Positions 8,564 through 17,457 of a DNA stretch of 64,000 bases are shown here, piece after piece. The notes below the pieces were generated by a model that worked only from the letters and a program-made list of their open reading frames with translations, did not search any database and was not told where the DNA came from. This DNA comes from Photobacterium lutimaris (GTDB taxonomy: Bacteria > Pseudomonadota > Gammaproteobacteria > Enterobacterales > Vibrionaceae). A program made the translations under genes and the position numbers. The stretch's first letter is position 1. Each line of letters opens with the position of its first letter. The DNA lies in assembly GCF_003025555.1 (NCBI RefSeq), contig NZ_PYMH01000007.1, forward strand, positions 186,001 to 250,000, in the 5' to 3' direction.

Positions 8564-9082
8564 ATGGCTGAAAAACGAAATATTTTCCTGGTCGGCCCAA
8601 TGGGTGCCGGCAAAAGTACCATCGGTAGACACCTTGCACAGCAGCTGCATATGGAGTTTTTTGATTCAGATACTGTGATTGAAGAACGTACCGGTGCTGA
8701 TATTAGCTGGGTATTCGATGTTGAAGGTGAAGACGGTTTCCGTATTCGTGAAGAAAACGTGATTGACGATCTGACCCAGGAGCAAGGCATTGTTCTGGCA
8801 ACGGGTGGTGGCTCAGTGATGAGCAAAGAAAGCCGTAACCGTCTTTCTGCCCGTGGCATTGTCGTATACCTTGAAACGACAATTGAGAAGCAGCTGGCAC
8901 GTACTCAGCGCGATAAAAAGCGTCCGCTACTGCAAACAGATACGCCTCGCGAAGTGTTGGAATCACTTGCTGGCGAGCGTAATCCATTGTATGAAGAAGT
9001 TGCTGACTATGTGGTGCGCACTGATGATCAGAGCGCCAAGGTAGTGGCAAACCAAATCATTAAAATGCTAGAAGAGCGCTAA
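8564..9082 (+). CDS. aroK: Shikimate kinase I
   Basis: Phosphorylates shikimate to shikimate 3-phosphate with ATP, fifth step of the aromatic pathway. 172 residues, nearly identical to E. coli AroK. P-loop GPMGAGKS at 11-18, shikimate-binding FDSD near 32-35, GGG at about 79-81, and the lid region RDKKRPLL. I start at the ATG at 8564 to give the conserved MAEKRNIFLV; a TTG three codons upstream is in frame. No clear ribosome site precedes it. It is followed 18 bases later by aroB, as in enterics and vibrios, with 211 bases separating it from pilQ. Confidence 0.96.
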   Translation: MAEKRNIFLVGPMGAGKSTIGRHLAQQLHMEFFDSDTVIEERTGADISWVFDVEGEDGFRIREENVIDDLTQEQGIVLATGGGSVMSKESRNRLSARGIVVYLETTIEKQLARTQRDKKRPLLQTDTPREVLESLAGERNPLYEEVADYVVRTDDQSAKVVANQIIKMLEER

Positions 9083-9100
9083 TCGAAAAGAGAGCTGGCC

Positions 9101-10180
9101 ATGGAACGGATCAACGTCAATCTTGGTGACAGAAGTTACCCAATATCAATCGGCGCCGAGTTATTTGATAACCCGGCGCTATTCTCCCCTGCCATCCCGG
9201 CAGGCCGACGTGTTGTTGTGGTCAGTAACGAAACGGTAGCCCCGCTGTATGCTAAGCAGATCATCGGGACTATCCGCTCGCTGCCAAGCGAGGTCGCGCT
9301 ACTTTCATTACCTGACGGCGAGCAGTACAAGACCCTCGATACCTTTAACCAAATCATGTCCTTTTTGCTTGAGGGCAACTATGGCCGCGATGTGGTGCTG
9401 GTTGCGCTGGGTGGCGGTGTGATTGGTGATGTGGTCGGTTTTGCTGCGGCTTGTTTCCAGCGCGGAGTGGACTTTATCCAGGTTCCAACCACGCTGCTGG
9501 CGCAGGTCGACTCGTCGGTGGGCGGCAAGACGGCGGTGAACCATCCGCTGGGTAAAAATATGGTTGGGGCGTTTTACCAGCCGAAAGCGGTAGTGATTGA
9601 CAACCATTGCTTAAAAACACTGCCAGAGCGTGAGTTTGCTGCCGGTATGGCCGAGGTGATCAAGTACGGCATCATTGCCGATGGTGATTTCTTTGCCTGG
9701 CTCGAGCAGAATATAGATAAACTTCAGGCGCTGGATGGTGACGCCCTGAACTATGCGATTGGCCGTTGTTGTCAGATCAAGGCCGATGTCGTGGCTGCTG
9801 ACGAAAAAGAGTCAGGGGTTCGTGCTTTGCTCAACCTTGGCCATACGTTTGGTCACGCTATTGAAGCCGAAATGGGCTACGGTAACTGGTTACACGGCGA
9901 AGCCGTTGCAGCCGGTACGGTCCAAGCTGCCCGCACCGCACAGCTGCAGGGGCTTATCAACCCGGCTGATGTTGACCGTATCATTCGCTTGCTGGAAAAA
10001 GCCAACCTGCCGGTGCACGGCCCGGAAGGCATGGGCTTTGATGCCTACATCAGGCACATGATGCGTGATAAAAAAGTGCTGTCTGGCCAGCTACGTTTGA
10101 TCTTACCTACCGGTATCGGCAGTGCTGAGGTTGTGGCTGATATCCCGGAAGATGTACTGCGCCAAGCGGTACAAGCCTGA
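9101..10180 (+). CDS. aroB: 3-dehydroquinate synthase
   Basis: NAD- and metal-dependent cyclisation of DAHP to 3-dehydroquinate, second step of the shikimate pathway, in the cytoplasm. 359 residues, full length. Visible: the NAD-binding DGEQYK near 70, GGGVIGDVVGFAA and VPTTLLAQVDSSVGGKTAVN, and the metal ligands in the AEVIKYG, LGHTFGHAIE and LHGEAVA stretches. Preceded by a GAGAGCTGG ribosome site. It lies between aroK and damX and is probably cotranscribed with both. Confidence 0.97.
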   Translation: MERINVNLGDRSYPISIGAELFDNPALFSPAIPAGRRVVVVSNETVAPLYAKQIIGTIRSLPSEVALLSLPDGEQYKTLDTFNQIMSFLLEGNYGRDVVLVALGGGVIGDVVGFAAACFQRGVDFIQVPTTLLAQVDSSVGGKTAVNHPLGKNMVGAFYQPKAVVIDNHCLKTLPEREFAAGMAEVIKYGIIADGDFFAWLEQNIDKLQALDGDALNYAIGRCCQIKADVVAADEKESGVRALLNLGHTFGHAIEAEMGYGNWLHGEAVAAGTVQAARTAQLQGLINPADVDRIIRLLEKANLPVHGPEGMGFDAYIRHMMRDKKVLSGQLRLILPTGIGSAEVVADIPEDVLRQAVQA

Positions 10181-10195
10181 TCCCGTCGGTTGCCT

Positions 10196-11782
10196 ATGAG
10201 TCGCGGCCTACACCTTACCCCGCTGGATTTGGACTCCCAAATCCAGCTCCTTTCTCGACTGCAGTTTCTGACCCGCTTCAGCTCGAATCTTATTCAGATA
10301 ACGGGCTCCGAGGGGGCCGGTAAAACCTGGCTGTCCCAACGTTACCTTGAACGCTGGGCAGGCGACTCCCGTCAGTCTTTATTGCTTTGTCACCCGAACC
10401 AGAAAGACGCTCAACATCGCTCTATCATCTTGCAGCAGCTTGCTCCCCGAGCCGTATTCAACGAACAAGACCCGCTAGGTCAAAGCCTTGAACGTTTGTT
10501 CGATCAGCAGCCGGTCAATGCCCTTATTGTGGTTGATGACGCACACTTGCTGAGCTCTGATCTGCTCGCCGAGTTGTGGGGGGTAGTACAGCAGGCTCGC
10601 TTGTACCCGGATTGGCAGGTCAATGTGTTGCTGTTTAGCCATAGCGGCAGGCTGGATAAATACTTGGGCCAGTTGGTCCAAGGGCAGGGCAATGCGCCAT
10701 TAGAAGTCGAAATAAGTCCGTTGTCGGAACAAGAAGCCCTGTTGATGGTCGAAATGATGTTTGAGGGCGATCACCTTGACGCACAAGGAAGGCGCAGGAT
10801 CCGCGAGCATGCTTCAACCTGTGCCCCGGCTCCGGGGGAGCTGCTCAAGCTTGATTTAGCAGAGGATAAGGATATGTCTGAAAAAAATTCTCGTTTGCTT
10901 TCACCGCTGGCATTGCTGGTCGGGTTGGCGGTGGTGGCGGTTGCTGTGATTGGCTGGTGGTTCGTGCCCACGGCTGAGGAGACACCACTGCCGAGTGGCG
11001 GGATCCCGCAAGCACAGTTGGACACACTGCCCGAAGTGCCTGCGAATGTTGTCACCGCGAAAAGTGATACGACCGATGACAAGAGGCAAGAGCCGGCACT
11101 CGCATTTGAAGATGACAGTGATGCCCTGCCGCCCGATGTGTCGGTTGAAGGCCTGACCGTTGGCCGCCGTGATACCAACCCTCGAGTGGTGGTGCCCTCC
11201 GATGTTGTCGATGCGATGCTTGATGAGCAGAAGCTCGGCGGTACCGGCGAGAAGGCCGTGGAAGAAGGCAAAGAGAGCCTGCAACCGATATTGCCCGAAG
11301 GGAGCCCGGTACAACGGCAGGGAACAGAAACACCCCACGGCAGTGATAGTCTGCAACAAGCGGCAATGACGGATGAGCAAGATCCTGCTGCCTTGAGCGA
11401 TAATCAGGCTGGGCCAGTGTCGGTGGATGCCGCCGAGGCCAGGGTTGCACAAGAGGTGGAGAGCGCTAGCCCCTCGGGAGCAGGAGAGCTGGGTAGCAAG
11501 CTGCGAGAGGTTTCGTCCGAGCACTATGCCTTGCAACTGGCGGCAATGCGTTCATTGCCGACGGCTGTTCAGTTTATCGCCGATTATGATATCGAAGCGC
11601 TGGCCGAAGTATACGAAACCCGCCGTAATGGTGTGGCATGGTTCATTATCGTGACCGGCGATTACCCGAATGTGCAAGCGGCCCGCATCGCCGAAACCCG
11701 TCTGCCAGCCCAACTCCAGTCTGTTGATCCATGGGTGAAATCCTACCGCCAGATCCATACCGAAATGGATCGGGCCAAATAA
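10196..11782 (+). CDS. damX: Cell-division SPOR protein DamX
   Basis: Bitopic inner-membrane protein that localises to the septal ring by binding denuded peptidoglycan. Of 528 residues, about 1-215 form an AAA-type ATPase-like domain with Walker A GSEGAGKT (37-44) and Walker B LIVVDDAH (110-117). A membrane helix lies at 234-257, then a long acidic, low-complexity periplasmic linker and a C-terminal SPOR domain beginning at YALQLAA. The ATG at 10196 was chosen over the TTG at 10190; neither has a strong ribosome site. Gene order aroB-damX-dam is as in E. coli, where the start lies equally close to aroB. Confidence 0.93.
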   Translation: MSRGLHLTPLDLDSQIQLLSRLQFLTRFSSNLIQITGSEGAGKTWLSQRYLERWAGDSRQSLLLCHPNQKDAQHRSIILQQLAPRAVFNEQDPLGQSLERLFDQQPVNALIVVDDAHLLSSDLLAELWGVVQQARLYPDWQVNVLLFSHSGRLDKYLGQLVQGQGNAPLEVEISPLSEQEALLMVEMMFEGDHLDAQGRRRIREHASTCAPAPGELLKLDLAEDKDMSEKNSRLLSPLALLVGLAVVAVAVIGWWFVPTAEETPLPSGGIPQAQLDTLPEVPANVVTAKSDTTDDKRQEPALAFEDDSDALPPDVSVEGLTVGRRDTNPRVVVPSDVVDAMLDEQKLGGTGEKAVEEGKESLQPILPEGSPVQRQGTETPHGSDSLQQAAMTDEQDPAALSDNQAGPVSVDAAEARVAQEVESASPSGAGELGSKLREVSSEHYALQLAAMRSLPTAVQFIADYDIEALAEVYETRRNGVAWFIIVTGDYPNVQAARIAETRLPAQLQSVDPWVKSYRQIHTEMDRAK

Positions 11783-11886
11783 CCCGTTTCTTTGCCAGAT
11801 ATTTCCCTCAAGCGGTACAGACACAGGTTGAAATGGTGTACAATCCGCCACCTTTCGTTACAAAGTCGGTATTGGTGGTCAGCTGA

Positions 11887-12711
11887 ATGAAAAAGCATCG
11901 TGCATTCCTGAAATGGGCTGGAGGAAAATATTCCCTGGTCGAGGAGATCGAGCGTCGCTTGCCGCCAGCACGAAAGCTGGTAGAACCTTTCGTTGGTGCC
12001 GGGTCGGTATTTCTCAATACGGACTTTGAGCAGTACCTGCTTGCCGATATCAACCCCGACTTGATCAATCTCTATAATATCCTCAAGAATGATCCCGAGC
12101 AGTATGTTCGCGACAGCAAGGCGATGTTTACCCCGGAATACAACCAGAAGGGGGCATACCTTGAAATTCGTGAGGCGTTCAATAAAACCGATGACCCGTA
12201 TGTGCGATCCCTGTACTTCCTGTACATGAACCGGCATGGCTTCAACGGTTTGTGCCGCTACAACAAGAAAGGCGGGTTCAACGTGCCGTTCGGTTCTTAC
12301 AAGAAGCCGTATTTCCCGGAAGATGAATTGTATTTCTTTTCCGAGAAAGCCAAGCGGGCGACGTTTGTCTGCGAAGGGTACCAGCAGACTTTTTCGCGTG
12401 CTCGCAAGGGCTGTGTGGTGTATTGCGATCCGCCTTATGCCCCGCTATCGACCACAGCAAACTTTACCTCTTATGCGGGTAATGGCTTCAGCCTTGATGA
12501 TCAGGCTGCGTTGGCCGATGCTGCCGAAAAAGCGGCAACAGAGCGTGATATCCCGGTGTTGATTTCCAATCATGACACCACGTTGACCCGTCGCTTATAC
12601 CATGGCGCCGATCTGTCGGTGGTCAAGGTAAAACGAACGATCAGCCGTAACGGCGGTGGCCGTAACAAGGTGGATGAGCTTCTGGCTCTGTTCAAGTCCT
12701 CCCAAGACTAG
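11887..12711 (+). CDS. dam: DNA adenine methyltransferase Dam (GATC)
   Basis: Methylates adenine in GATC, directing mismatch repair, replication timing and gene expression. 274 residues. AdoMet motif I appears as the FVGAGSVFLN stretch (35-44), the N-terminal KWAGGKYSL (9-17) is the class-alpha X motif, and the catalytic DPPY is at 181-184. The E. coli protein has 278 residues. A possible -10 (TACAAT at about 11840) lies 47 bases before the gene, so dam may have its own promoter as well as read-through from damX. Confidence 0.97.
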   Translation: MKKHRAFLKWAGGKYSLVEEIERRLPPARKLVEPFVGAGSVFLNTDFEQYLLADINPDLINLYNILKNDPEQYVRDSKAMFTPEYNQKGAYLEIREAFNKTDDPYVRSLYFLYMNRHGFNGLCRYNKKGGFNVPFGSYKKPYFPEDELYFFSEKAKRATFVCEGYQQTFSRARKGCVVYCDPPYAPLSTTANFTSYAGNGFSLDDQAALADAAEKAATERDIPVLISNHDTTLTRRLYHGADLSVVKVKRTISRNGGGRNKVDELLALFKSSQD

Positions 12712-12735
12712 GCTTTCCTCGCAATTACCTATGGG

Positions 12736-12933
12736 CTACCCGTTTGCTATCAAGTGACTTAACGCGATCAGCAGCCCGACAAATAGCGCGATAGCAGCGA
12801 TACCGGCCAGAATAAACGGCAGCGGACGCTGCTGGCTGAAATCAATCTCCCTGTTTTTATCCGATTGCACCCCGAACAATGCCCCGGCAATACTTTTGAC
12901 CAAATTGGGCCGCGGCTGATTGTTCTCTGCCAT
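12736..12933 (-). CDS. Small membrane protein, DUF2970 family
   Basis: A 65-residue leftward gene convergent with dam. The first half has the DUF2970 signature IAGALFGVQSD (about 16-26), and a single membrane helix covers about 41-62 after a QQRPLPF stretch. The start ATG at 12933 follows a perfect AAGGAGG ribosome site by 6 bases, which decides it over an ATG nine codons upstream. DUF2970 has no assigned function; vibrios carry such a gene near dam and rpe as far as I recall. Confidence 0.8.
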   Translation of the reverse strand: MAENNQPRPNLVKSIAGALFGVQSDKNREIDFSQQRPLPFILAGIAAIALFVGLLIALSHLIANG

Positions 12934-13121
12934 GGTTCGCCTCCTTGTTACCCAAGCCATCTAAACAGTCGTCCCTCCCGCTCGATTGGGAGGCTTGAGC
13001 CTAAGTGTAGCTGGCCTGTGGCACATCCACCTCGAAATCCGGTAAGACATCATCTTGATGATCGGGTAGAATTGCGCCGACTTCCGATAACGTTTTCGTT
13101 TGTACCGTATAGAGGCTGAAC

Positions 13122-13796
13122 ATGAAGGACTTTTTGATCGCTCCATCTATCCTGTCTGCAGATTTTGCTCGTCTTGGCGAGGATGTAGAGAAAGTATTGG
13201 CCGCTGGTGCCGATGTTGTGCATTTTGACGTGATGGATAACCACTACGTACCGAACCTGACGTTTGGTGCCCCAGTGTGTAAGGCCCTGCGTGACTACGG
13301 TATTACTGCGCCGATCGACGTACACCTGATGGTGAAACCTGTGGATCGCATTATCCCTGACTTTGCCAATGCTGGCGCAACCATGATCACCATCCATGCT
13401 GAAGCGACCGAACACCTTGACCGCTCGCTGCAGCTGATCAAAGAGCACGGTTGCCAGGCCGGTGTGGTCTTCAACCCGGCGACACCACTGCACTACCTTG
13501 ATTACATCATGGACAAGGTCGATATGATCCTGCTGATGTCGGTTAACCCGGGCTTTGGTGGCCAGTCATTTATCCCTGCGACGCTGGACAAATTGCGCGA
13601 AGTGCGCCAGCGTATTGATGAGTCTGGCCGTCAGATCCGCCTTGAGATCGACGGTGGTGTGAAGGTGGATAACATCCGTGAAATCGCCGAAGCCGGTGCG
13701 GACATGTTTGTTGCGGGCTCGGCAATTTTCAGCCAGCCAGACTACAAAGCGGTGATTGACGAAATGCGTGCAGAGCTGGCCAAGGTTGAGCGCTGA
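13122..13796 (+). CDS. rpe: Ribulose-phosphate 3-epimerase
   Basis: Interconverts ribulose 5-phosphate and xylulose 5-phosphate in the pentose phosphate pathway. 224-residue TIM barrel with metal-binding residues in APSILSADFA, HFDVMDNHYVPN and DVHLMV, the phosphate loop NPGFGGQSF and the C-terminal LEIDGGV. Its stop overlaps the gph start by one base (TGATG), so the two are translationally coupled. Intergenic space of 188 bases from the DUF2970 gene probably holds its promoter. Confidence 0.97.
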   Translation: MKDFLIAPSILSADFARLGEDVEKVLAAGADVVHFDVMDNHYVPNLTFGAPVCKALRDYGITAPIDVHLMVKPVDRIIPDFANAGATMITIHAEATEHLDRSLQLIKEHGCQAGVVFNPATPLHYLDYIMDKVDMILLMSVNPGFGGQSFIPATLDKLREVRQRIDESGRQIRLEIDGGVKVDNIREIAEAGADMFVAGSAIFSQPDYKAVIDEMRAELAKVER

Positions 13797-14485
13797 TGAA
13801 CCCACTGAGCGGTATTGATTTTATTGCCTTTGACCTTGATGGCACGCTGCTCGATAGTGTGCCTGACTTGGCTGATGCGGCGGATAAAACCATGCGGGCC
13901 CTTGGACGCACAGGGGTGAGCGTTGAGCAGGTGACAACCTGGATTGGTAACGGGGCGGATATTTTAATCGGCCGTGCGCTGAGCCAGAGTGTCGACGTTG
14001 ACCCTGAGCTCGACCCGGCGCTGCACCGCGAGGCTCGCCAGTTGTTCGACCGCTTCTACGAAGAGGGCGGTCACGAGAAAAGTGCGCTGTACCCAGGGGT
14101 GAAAGCGACACTGGCGGCATTTCATGATGCTGGCCTGCCGATGGCCATCGTGACCAACAAGCCGGCCCAGTTCGTGCCTCATTTGCTTGAGGAGCACGGC
14201 ATCGCTGATTATTTTGTTGATGTGATTGGCGGTGATACCTTCCCGCTGAAAAAGCCGGATCCGTATGCCTTGAACTGGTTGCTCGATAAACACCAGCTAA
14301 AAGCTGAGCAGATGCTGATGGTCGGCGACTCCCGCAACGATATCTTGGCGGCGAAAGCGGCGTCATGTTATGTTGTTGGGCTCACTTACGGCTACAACTA
14401 TGGCCAGCCTATCAGTGAAAGTAACCCAGATATTGTACTGGATCACTTTAGTCACTTGGCAGAAGTGGTTAAACTAGGCAGCTAG
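13796..14485 (+). CDS. gph: Phosphoglycolate phosphatase
   Basis: HAD-superfamily phosphatase that removes 2-phosphoglycolate, a product of repair of DNA 3'-phosphoglycolate ends. 229 residues. HAD motif I is DLDGTLLDS (12-20), motif II the VTNKP stretch near 118-122, motif III the lysine in LKKPDP, and motif IV GDSRNDILAA. It is the second gene of rpe-gph, with trpS behind a hairpin; this order is shared with E. coli. Confidence 0.96.
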   Translation: MNPLSGIDFIAFDLDGTLLDSVPDLADAADKTMRALGRTGVSVEQVTTWIGNGADILIGRALSQSVDVDPELDPALHREARQLFDRFYEEGGHEKSALYPGVKATLAAFHDAGLPMAIVTNKPAQFVPHLLEEHGIADYFVDVIGGDTFPLKKPDPYALNWLLDKHQLKAEQMLMVGDSRNDILAAKAASCYVVGLTYGYNYGQPISESNPDIVLDHFSHLAEVVKLGS

Positions 14486-14522
14486 TACGCTTGGCGTTGT
14501 GCCGGGCTTTGATTGATATTAT

Positions 14523-14550
14523 GCCGGCGGCTGGTGGCCGCGGCTTTTTT
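14523..14550 (+). terminator. Terminator after gph
   Basis: GCCGgCGG pairs with CCGCGGC (seven pairs, one bulged G) around CTGGTGG and is followed by six T. It ends only 22 bases before the trpS start, so the T-run sits in the trpS leader. It could act as an attenuator if trpS is read through from rpe-gph. Confidence 0.65.
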
Positions 14551-14571
14551 GTGACATAGGAAAATCTCATC

Positions 14572-15588
14572 ATGACCAAACCCATTGTATTGAGTGGCGT
14601 ACAGCCTTCAGGTGAATTAAGTATCGGTAATTATCTGGGTGCGCTGCGTCAGTGGGAACAGATGCAGGATGATTATGATTGTCAGTACTGTGTCGTAGAC
14701 CTGCATGCCATCACCGTACGCCAAGACCCAAAAGCGCTGCATGAAGCAACGCTCGATGCGTTGGCTATTTGTCTGGCTGTGGGGGTCGATCCGAAGAAAA
14801 GCACCCTGTTTGTTCAGTCTCACGTTCCGGAGCATGCCCAGCTCGGCTGGTTACTGAACTGCTACACCCAGATGGGTGAGCTTAGCCGCATGACCCAGTT
14901 CAAGGACAAGTCACAGCGCCACGCGAACGATGTTAACGTTGGCCTGTTTGGCTATCCGGTACTGATGGCGGCCGATATCTTGCTATACGGTGCCCACCAG
15001 GTACCAGTAGGATCAGATCAGAAGCAACATCTTGAGCTGGCACGTGATATCGCAACCCGTTTCAACAACATCTACGGCGATGGCGAGGCGATTTTCCAGG
15101 TTCCTGAGCCTTACATCCCAACGGTAAACGCCCGCGTGATGAGCCTTCAGGATGCAACCAAGAAGATGTCGAAGTCGGATGATAACCGTAAGAATGTGAT
15201 CACCCTGCTGGAAGAGCCGAAGTCGATCATCAAGAAGATTAACAAGGCGCAGACGGATACCGAAACACCACCGCGTATCGCGCACGATATCGAGAACAAA
15301 GGCGGTATCTCTAACCTGATGGGTTTGTACTCGGCAGCAACAGGTAAGACATTTGCTGAAATTGAAGCGCAATACCAGGGCGTTGAGATGTATGGCCCGT
15401 TCAAGAAAGACGTGGGCGAAGCCATTGTCTCGATGCTGGAGCCTATCCAGGCTGAATACCACCGTGTCCGTACTGACCGCGCTTACCTTGATCAAGTGAT
15501 GAAGGCGGGTGCCGAGAAGGCGTCTGCACGTGCGGCTGAGACTTTGAAGCAAGCGTTCGCTGCTGTCGGCTTTGTTGCACGTCCGTAG
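14572..15588 (+). CDS. trpS: Tryptophanyl-tRNA synthetase
   Basis: Class I aminoacyl-tRNA synthetase that charges tRNA-Trp. 338 residues. The HIGH-like motif is SIGN (17-20) after SGVQPSG, and the KMSKS loop is intact in TKKMSKSDD near residue 200. Sequence follows the E. coli enzyme throughout, including SHVPEHAQLGW. Start ATG is preceded by AGGAAA. It ends at a strong terminator. Confidence 0.97.
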   Translation: MTKPIVLSGVQPSGELSIGNYLGALRQWEQMQDDYDCQYCVVDLHAITVRQDPKALHEATLDALAICLAVGVDPKKSTLFVQSHVPEHAQLGWLLNCYTQMGELSRMTQFKDKSQRHANDVNVGLFGYPVLMAADILLYGAHQVPVGSDQKQHLELARDIATRFNNIYGDGEAIFQVPEPYIPTVNARVMSLQDATKKMSKSDDNRKNVITLLEEPKSIIKKINKAQTDTETPPRIAHDIENKGGISNLMGLYSAATGKTFAEIEAQYQGVEMYGPFKKDVGEAIVSMLEPIQAEYHRVRTDRAYLDQVMKAGAEKASARAAETLKQAFAAVGFVARP

Positions 15589-15620
15589 TGCTGCAACTAG
15601 AGCAATAATGTAAAGACAGG

Positions 15621-15647
15621 AAACCGGCCTCAGGCCGGTTTTTTTTC
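15621..15647 (+). terminator. Terminator after trpS
   Basis: AACCGGCCT and AGGCCGGTT form a nine-pair stem with a minimal loop, followed by eight T. A strong intrinsic terminator. Confidence 0.9.
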
Positions 15648-15717
15648 GTCTACGCTTGCCTTTCTGCTGTCCTGCTGCAAAATAGGCCGCTGTAATTTTC
15701 AGGGAGCAGCAGTACCC

Positions 15718-16293
15718 ATGCTATTGATGATCGATAACTACGACTCGTTTACCTATAACCTGTATCAGTATTTCTGTGAGCTGGGAGCCGAGGTGAAGGT
15801 GGTGCGTAATGATGAAATCGACATTGCCGGTATCGAGGCGTTGGCTCCTTCCCACTTGGTCATTTCACCAGGGCCCTGCACCCCGGATGATGCGGGGATC
15901 TCGCTCGAGGCGATCCGCCATTTTGCCGGGAAGCTACCGATTTTGGGGGTTTGCCTTGGCCACCAATCAATCGCCCAAGTGTTTGGTGGCGACGTTGTCC
16001 GTGCCCGCCAAGTGATGCACGGCAAGACCTCCCCGATAGTCCATACCGACAGTAGCGTATTTTCTGGACTGAACAACCCGCTTACCGTCACCCGTTATCA
16101 CTCGCTGGTGGTGAAGGCCGACACGCTACCCGATTGCTTTGAGATCACCGCGTGGACAGAGAAAGACGGCGAGCGTGATGAAATTATGGGCATTGCCCAC
16201 AAAACCCTGCCGCTTGAAGGGGTGCAGTTCCACCCCGAAAGTATCCTGACCGAGCAGGGCCACCAATTGCTGGCGAATTTCCTCAATCGATAG
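15718..16293 (+). CDS. pabA: Aminodeoxychorismate/anthranilate synthase glutaminase subunit
   Basis: Class I glutamine amidotransferase subunit that supplies ammonia to PabB for p-aminobenzoate (folate) synthesis; the family can also serve TrpE. 191 residues with the nucleophile cysteine in GVCLGHQ (about residue 79) and the His-Glu pair in VQFHPES near the C-terminus. Its place next to astC/argD rather than in a trp operon favours the PabA name, as in E. coli (pabA near argD and crp). Followed by an imperfect hairpin and a convergent gene. Confidence 0.93.
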   Translation: MLLMIDNYDSFTYNLYQYFCELGAEVKVVRNDEIDIAGIEALAPSHLVISPGPCTPDDAGISLEAIRHFAGKLPILGVCLGHQSIAQVFGGDVVRARQVMHGKTSPIVHTDSSVFSGLNNPLTVTRYHSLVVKADTLPDCFEITAWTEKDGERDEIMGIAHKTLPLEGVQFHPESILTEQGHQLLANFLNR

Positions 16294-16313
16294 CTGGTAT
16301 GGCTGTGTGAAAT

Positions 16314-16338
16314 CCCCACATTGAAGAGCAATGCGGGG
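16314..16338. terminator. Hairpin between pabA and the convergent cysteine-repeat gene
   Basis: CCCC-A-CATTG and CAATG-C-GGGG pair with one mismatch around AAGAG. No long T-run follows in either direction, so this is at best a weak bidirectional terminator. Confidence 0.45.
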
Positions 16339-16350
16339 GGTGAGGAAGAA

Positions 16351-16896
16351 TTAATAGCGGGTTATCACTTTGCCTTTCCAGCTCTTACATTGTGAATTAG
16401 ATACATTATTTTGTGAAACATAATACCCATCAGGTACCGGGGAGTTGTTACAGACATGCATAGAACGGCCAGATTTGTATCTTATTCTATCTGAGGTATA
16501 GCTAGATTGTGTTGGGTTCCTCTTGCACTGGTAGTTGCTAGTGTCGTTGTTTGTTACGACCCAATCCTGAGGTATGTCATTGTTGCAGATGTTGTATGTG
16601 CTTGATGTAGAGACCTTTGTTATGATGCTTGCATTAGTGAAATCACTGCCAGAACATTCCCAGCTTTTGGTATACCCAATGACAACATACCCAGTCGGAG
16701 GGGTGGTATAAGTTCCACAAATGACTATATTTCGTAATGGTTCAATAAGCTCTTCACTATAGCCTTCATTTTCTAGTGCTTGGATACTTTCCTGATGTTG
16801 GTCAATAAAGGAATGAAAACCGTCGCTTTCGGTATTGGCAGAGGTCGTTGCGGATAAACAGGTGAGGGCTGAGAGAATTAGCCAGCTGTATTTCAT
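16351..16896 (-). CDS. Secreted protein with three cysteine-bracketed repeats
   Basis: I do not recognise a named family. A 181-residue protein with a signal peptide cleaved near residue 20 (ATTSA/NTES). After a charged helix (about 26-56) come three similar units, each bounded by two cysteines: C60-C81, C104-C124 and C149-C170, with 20, 19 and 20 residues between. Each carries P-x-[GD]-[YW]-[VY]-V after the first cysteine. The even number and regular spacing suggest one disulfide per unit in a periplasmic or secreted protein. The ATG at 16896 has AAGGAT 7 bases upstream, which decides it over an ATG twenty codons earlier. The region is more AT-rich than its core neighbours, suggesting insertion between pabA and astC. 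Confidence 0.75.
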   Translation of the reverse strand: MKYSWLILSALTCLSATTSANTESDGFHSFIDQHQESIQALENEGYSEELIEPLRNIVICGTYTTPPTGYVVIGYTKSWECSGSDFTNASIITKVSTSSTYNICNNDIPQDWVVTNNDTSNYQCKRNPTQSSYTSDRIRYKSGRSMHVCNNSPVPDGYYVSQNNVSNSQCKSWKGKVITRY

Positions 16897-16956
16897 GTCG
16901 ATATCCTTATTTATAAAATCCAGCCACAAATTACGTTCGAAGAGATGCGAAGGCAA

Positions 16957-17457
16957 CGGTATTGGCCTTGTGGTTGATTTAATTGCGACTAGCTTTTTGG
17001 TTTATCTGTATTAATTGGTCAGTGTCTTAGGGTGAACATGGAACCATGTCACCTCTAGCGTTGACAAACTAGCAGGAAATCCTGCCTTGCTCTGTAAAGG
17101 CATCACTTTGCGCCAGTCTGACTTCTTCCGAATACCCTCTAAAGGGCCTTTTTAAGCAGCGATGCTGTCTTAATGGCGCGATCCTCGTCACCTTTCTTAA
17201 CATTCCCTTATCTTTTGTGTTTTGTTTGGCACGGAAATATTATGCACAATGCCGATGCGTTTTGTTTTTATTTCCTTGTAGGAAAAACACCTTGTAGTGA
17301 ATTGGGCTTAATAAGTTTTCCCCAACCCCGCATAAATATGTACTTTGTGGGTGATTAACCGTTAACCGAGAAAGAATAAAAAAATATTCTGCTATTGGAA
17401 TTGGTTAATAAAATGTAAATACTATGCTTAGGGCAAAAACATTAGAAGGAAACGATA
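16957..17457. other. Non-coding gap before astC
   Basis: About 500 AT-rich bases between the start of the cysteine-repeat gene and astC. I see no credible gene. A 61-codon frame at 17173-17358 lacks a ribosome site and family features. The stretch should contain the promoters of both flanking genes. A TGGCACG box at 17227-17233 looks like a sigma-54 -24 element but the matching GC is 14 instead of 10 bases away. An inverted GAAT...ATTC in 17372-17387 resembles an ArgR box but with an 8-base rather than a 4-base centre. Confidence 0.5.

Noticed and set aside
17227..17245. Sigma-54-like promoter for astC (TGGCACG)
   Set aside because: The -24 box is perfect but the GC of the -12 box is 14 rather than 10 bases from the GG; spacing is strict for sigma-54.
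17173..17358. 61-codon frame before astC
   Set aside because: No ribosome site, composition like the surrounding non-coding DNA, no recognisable motif.
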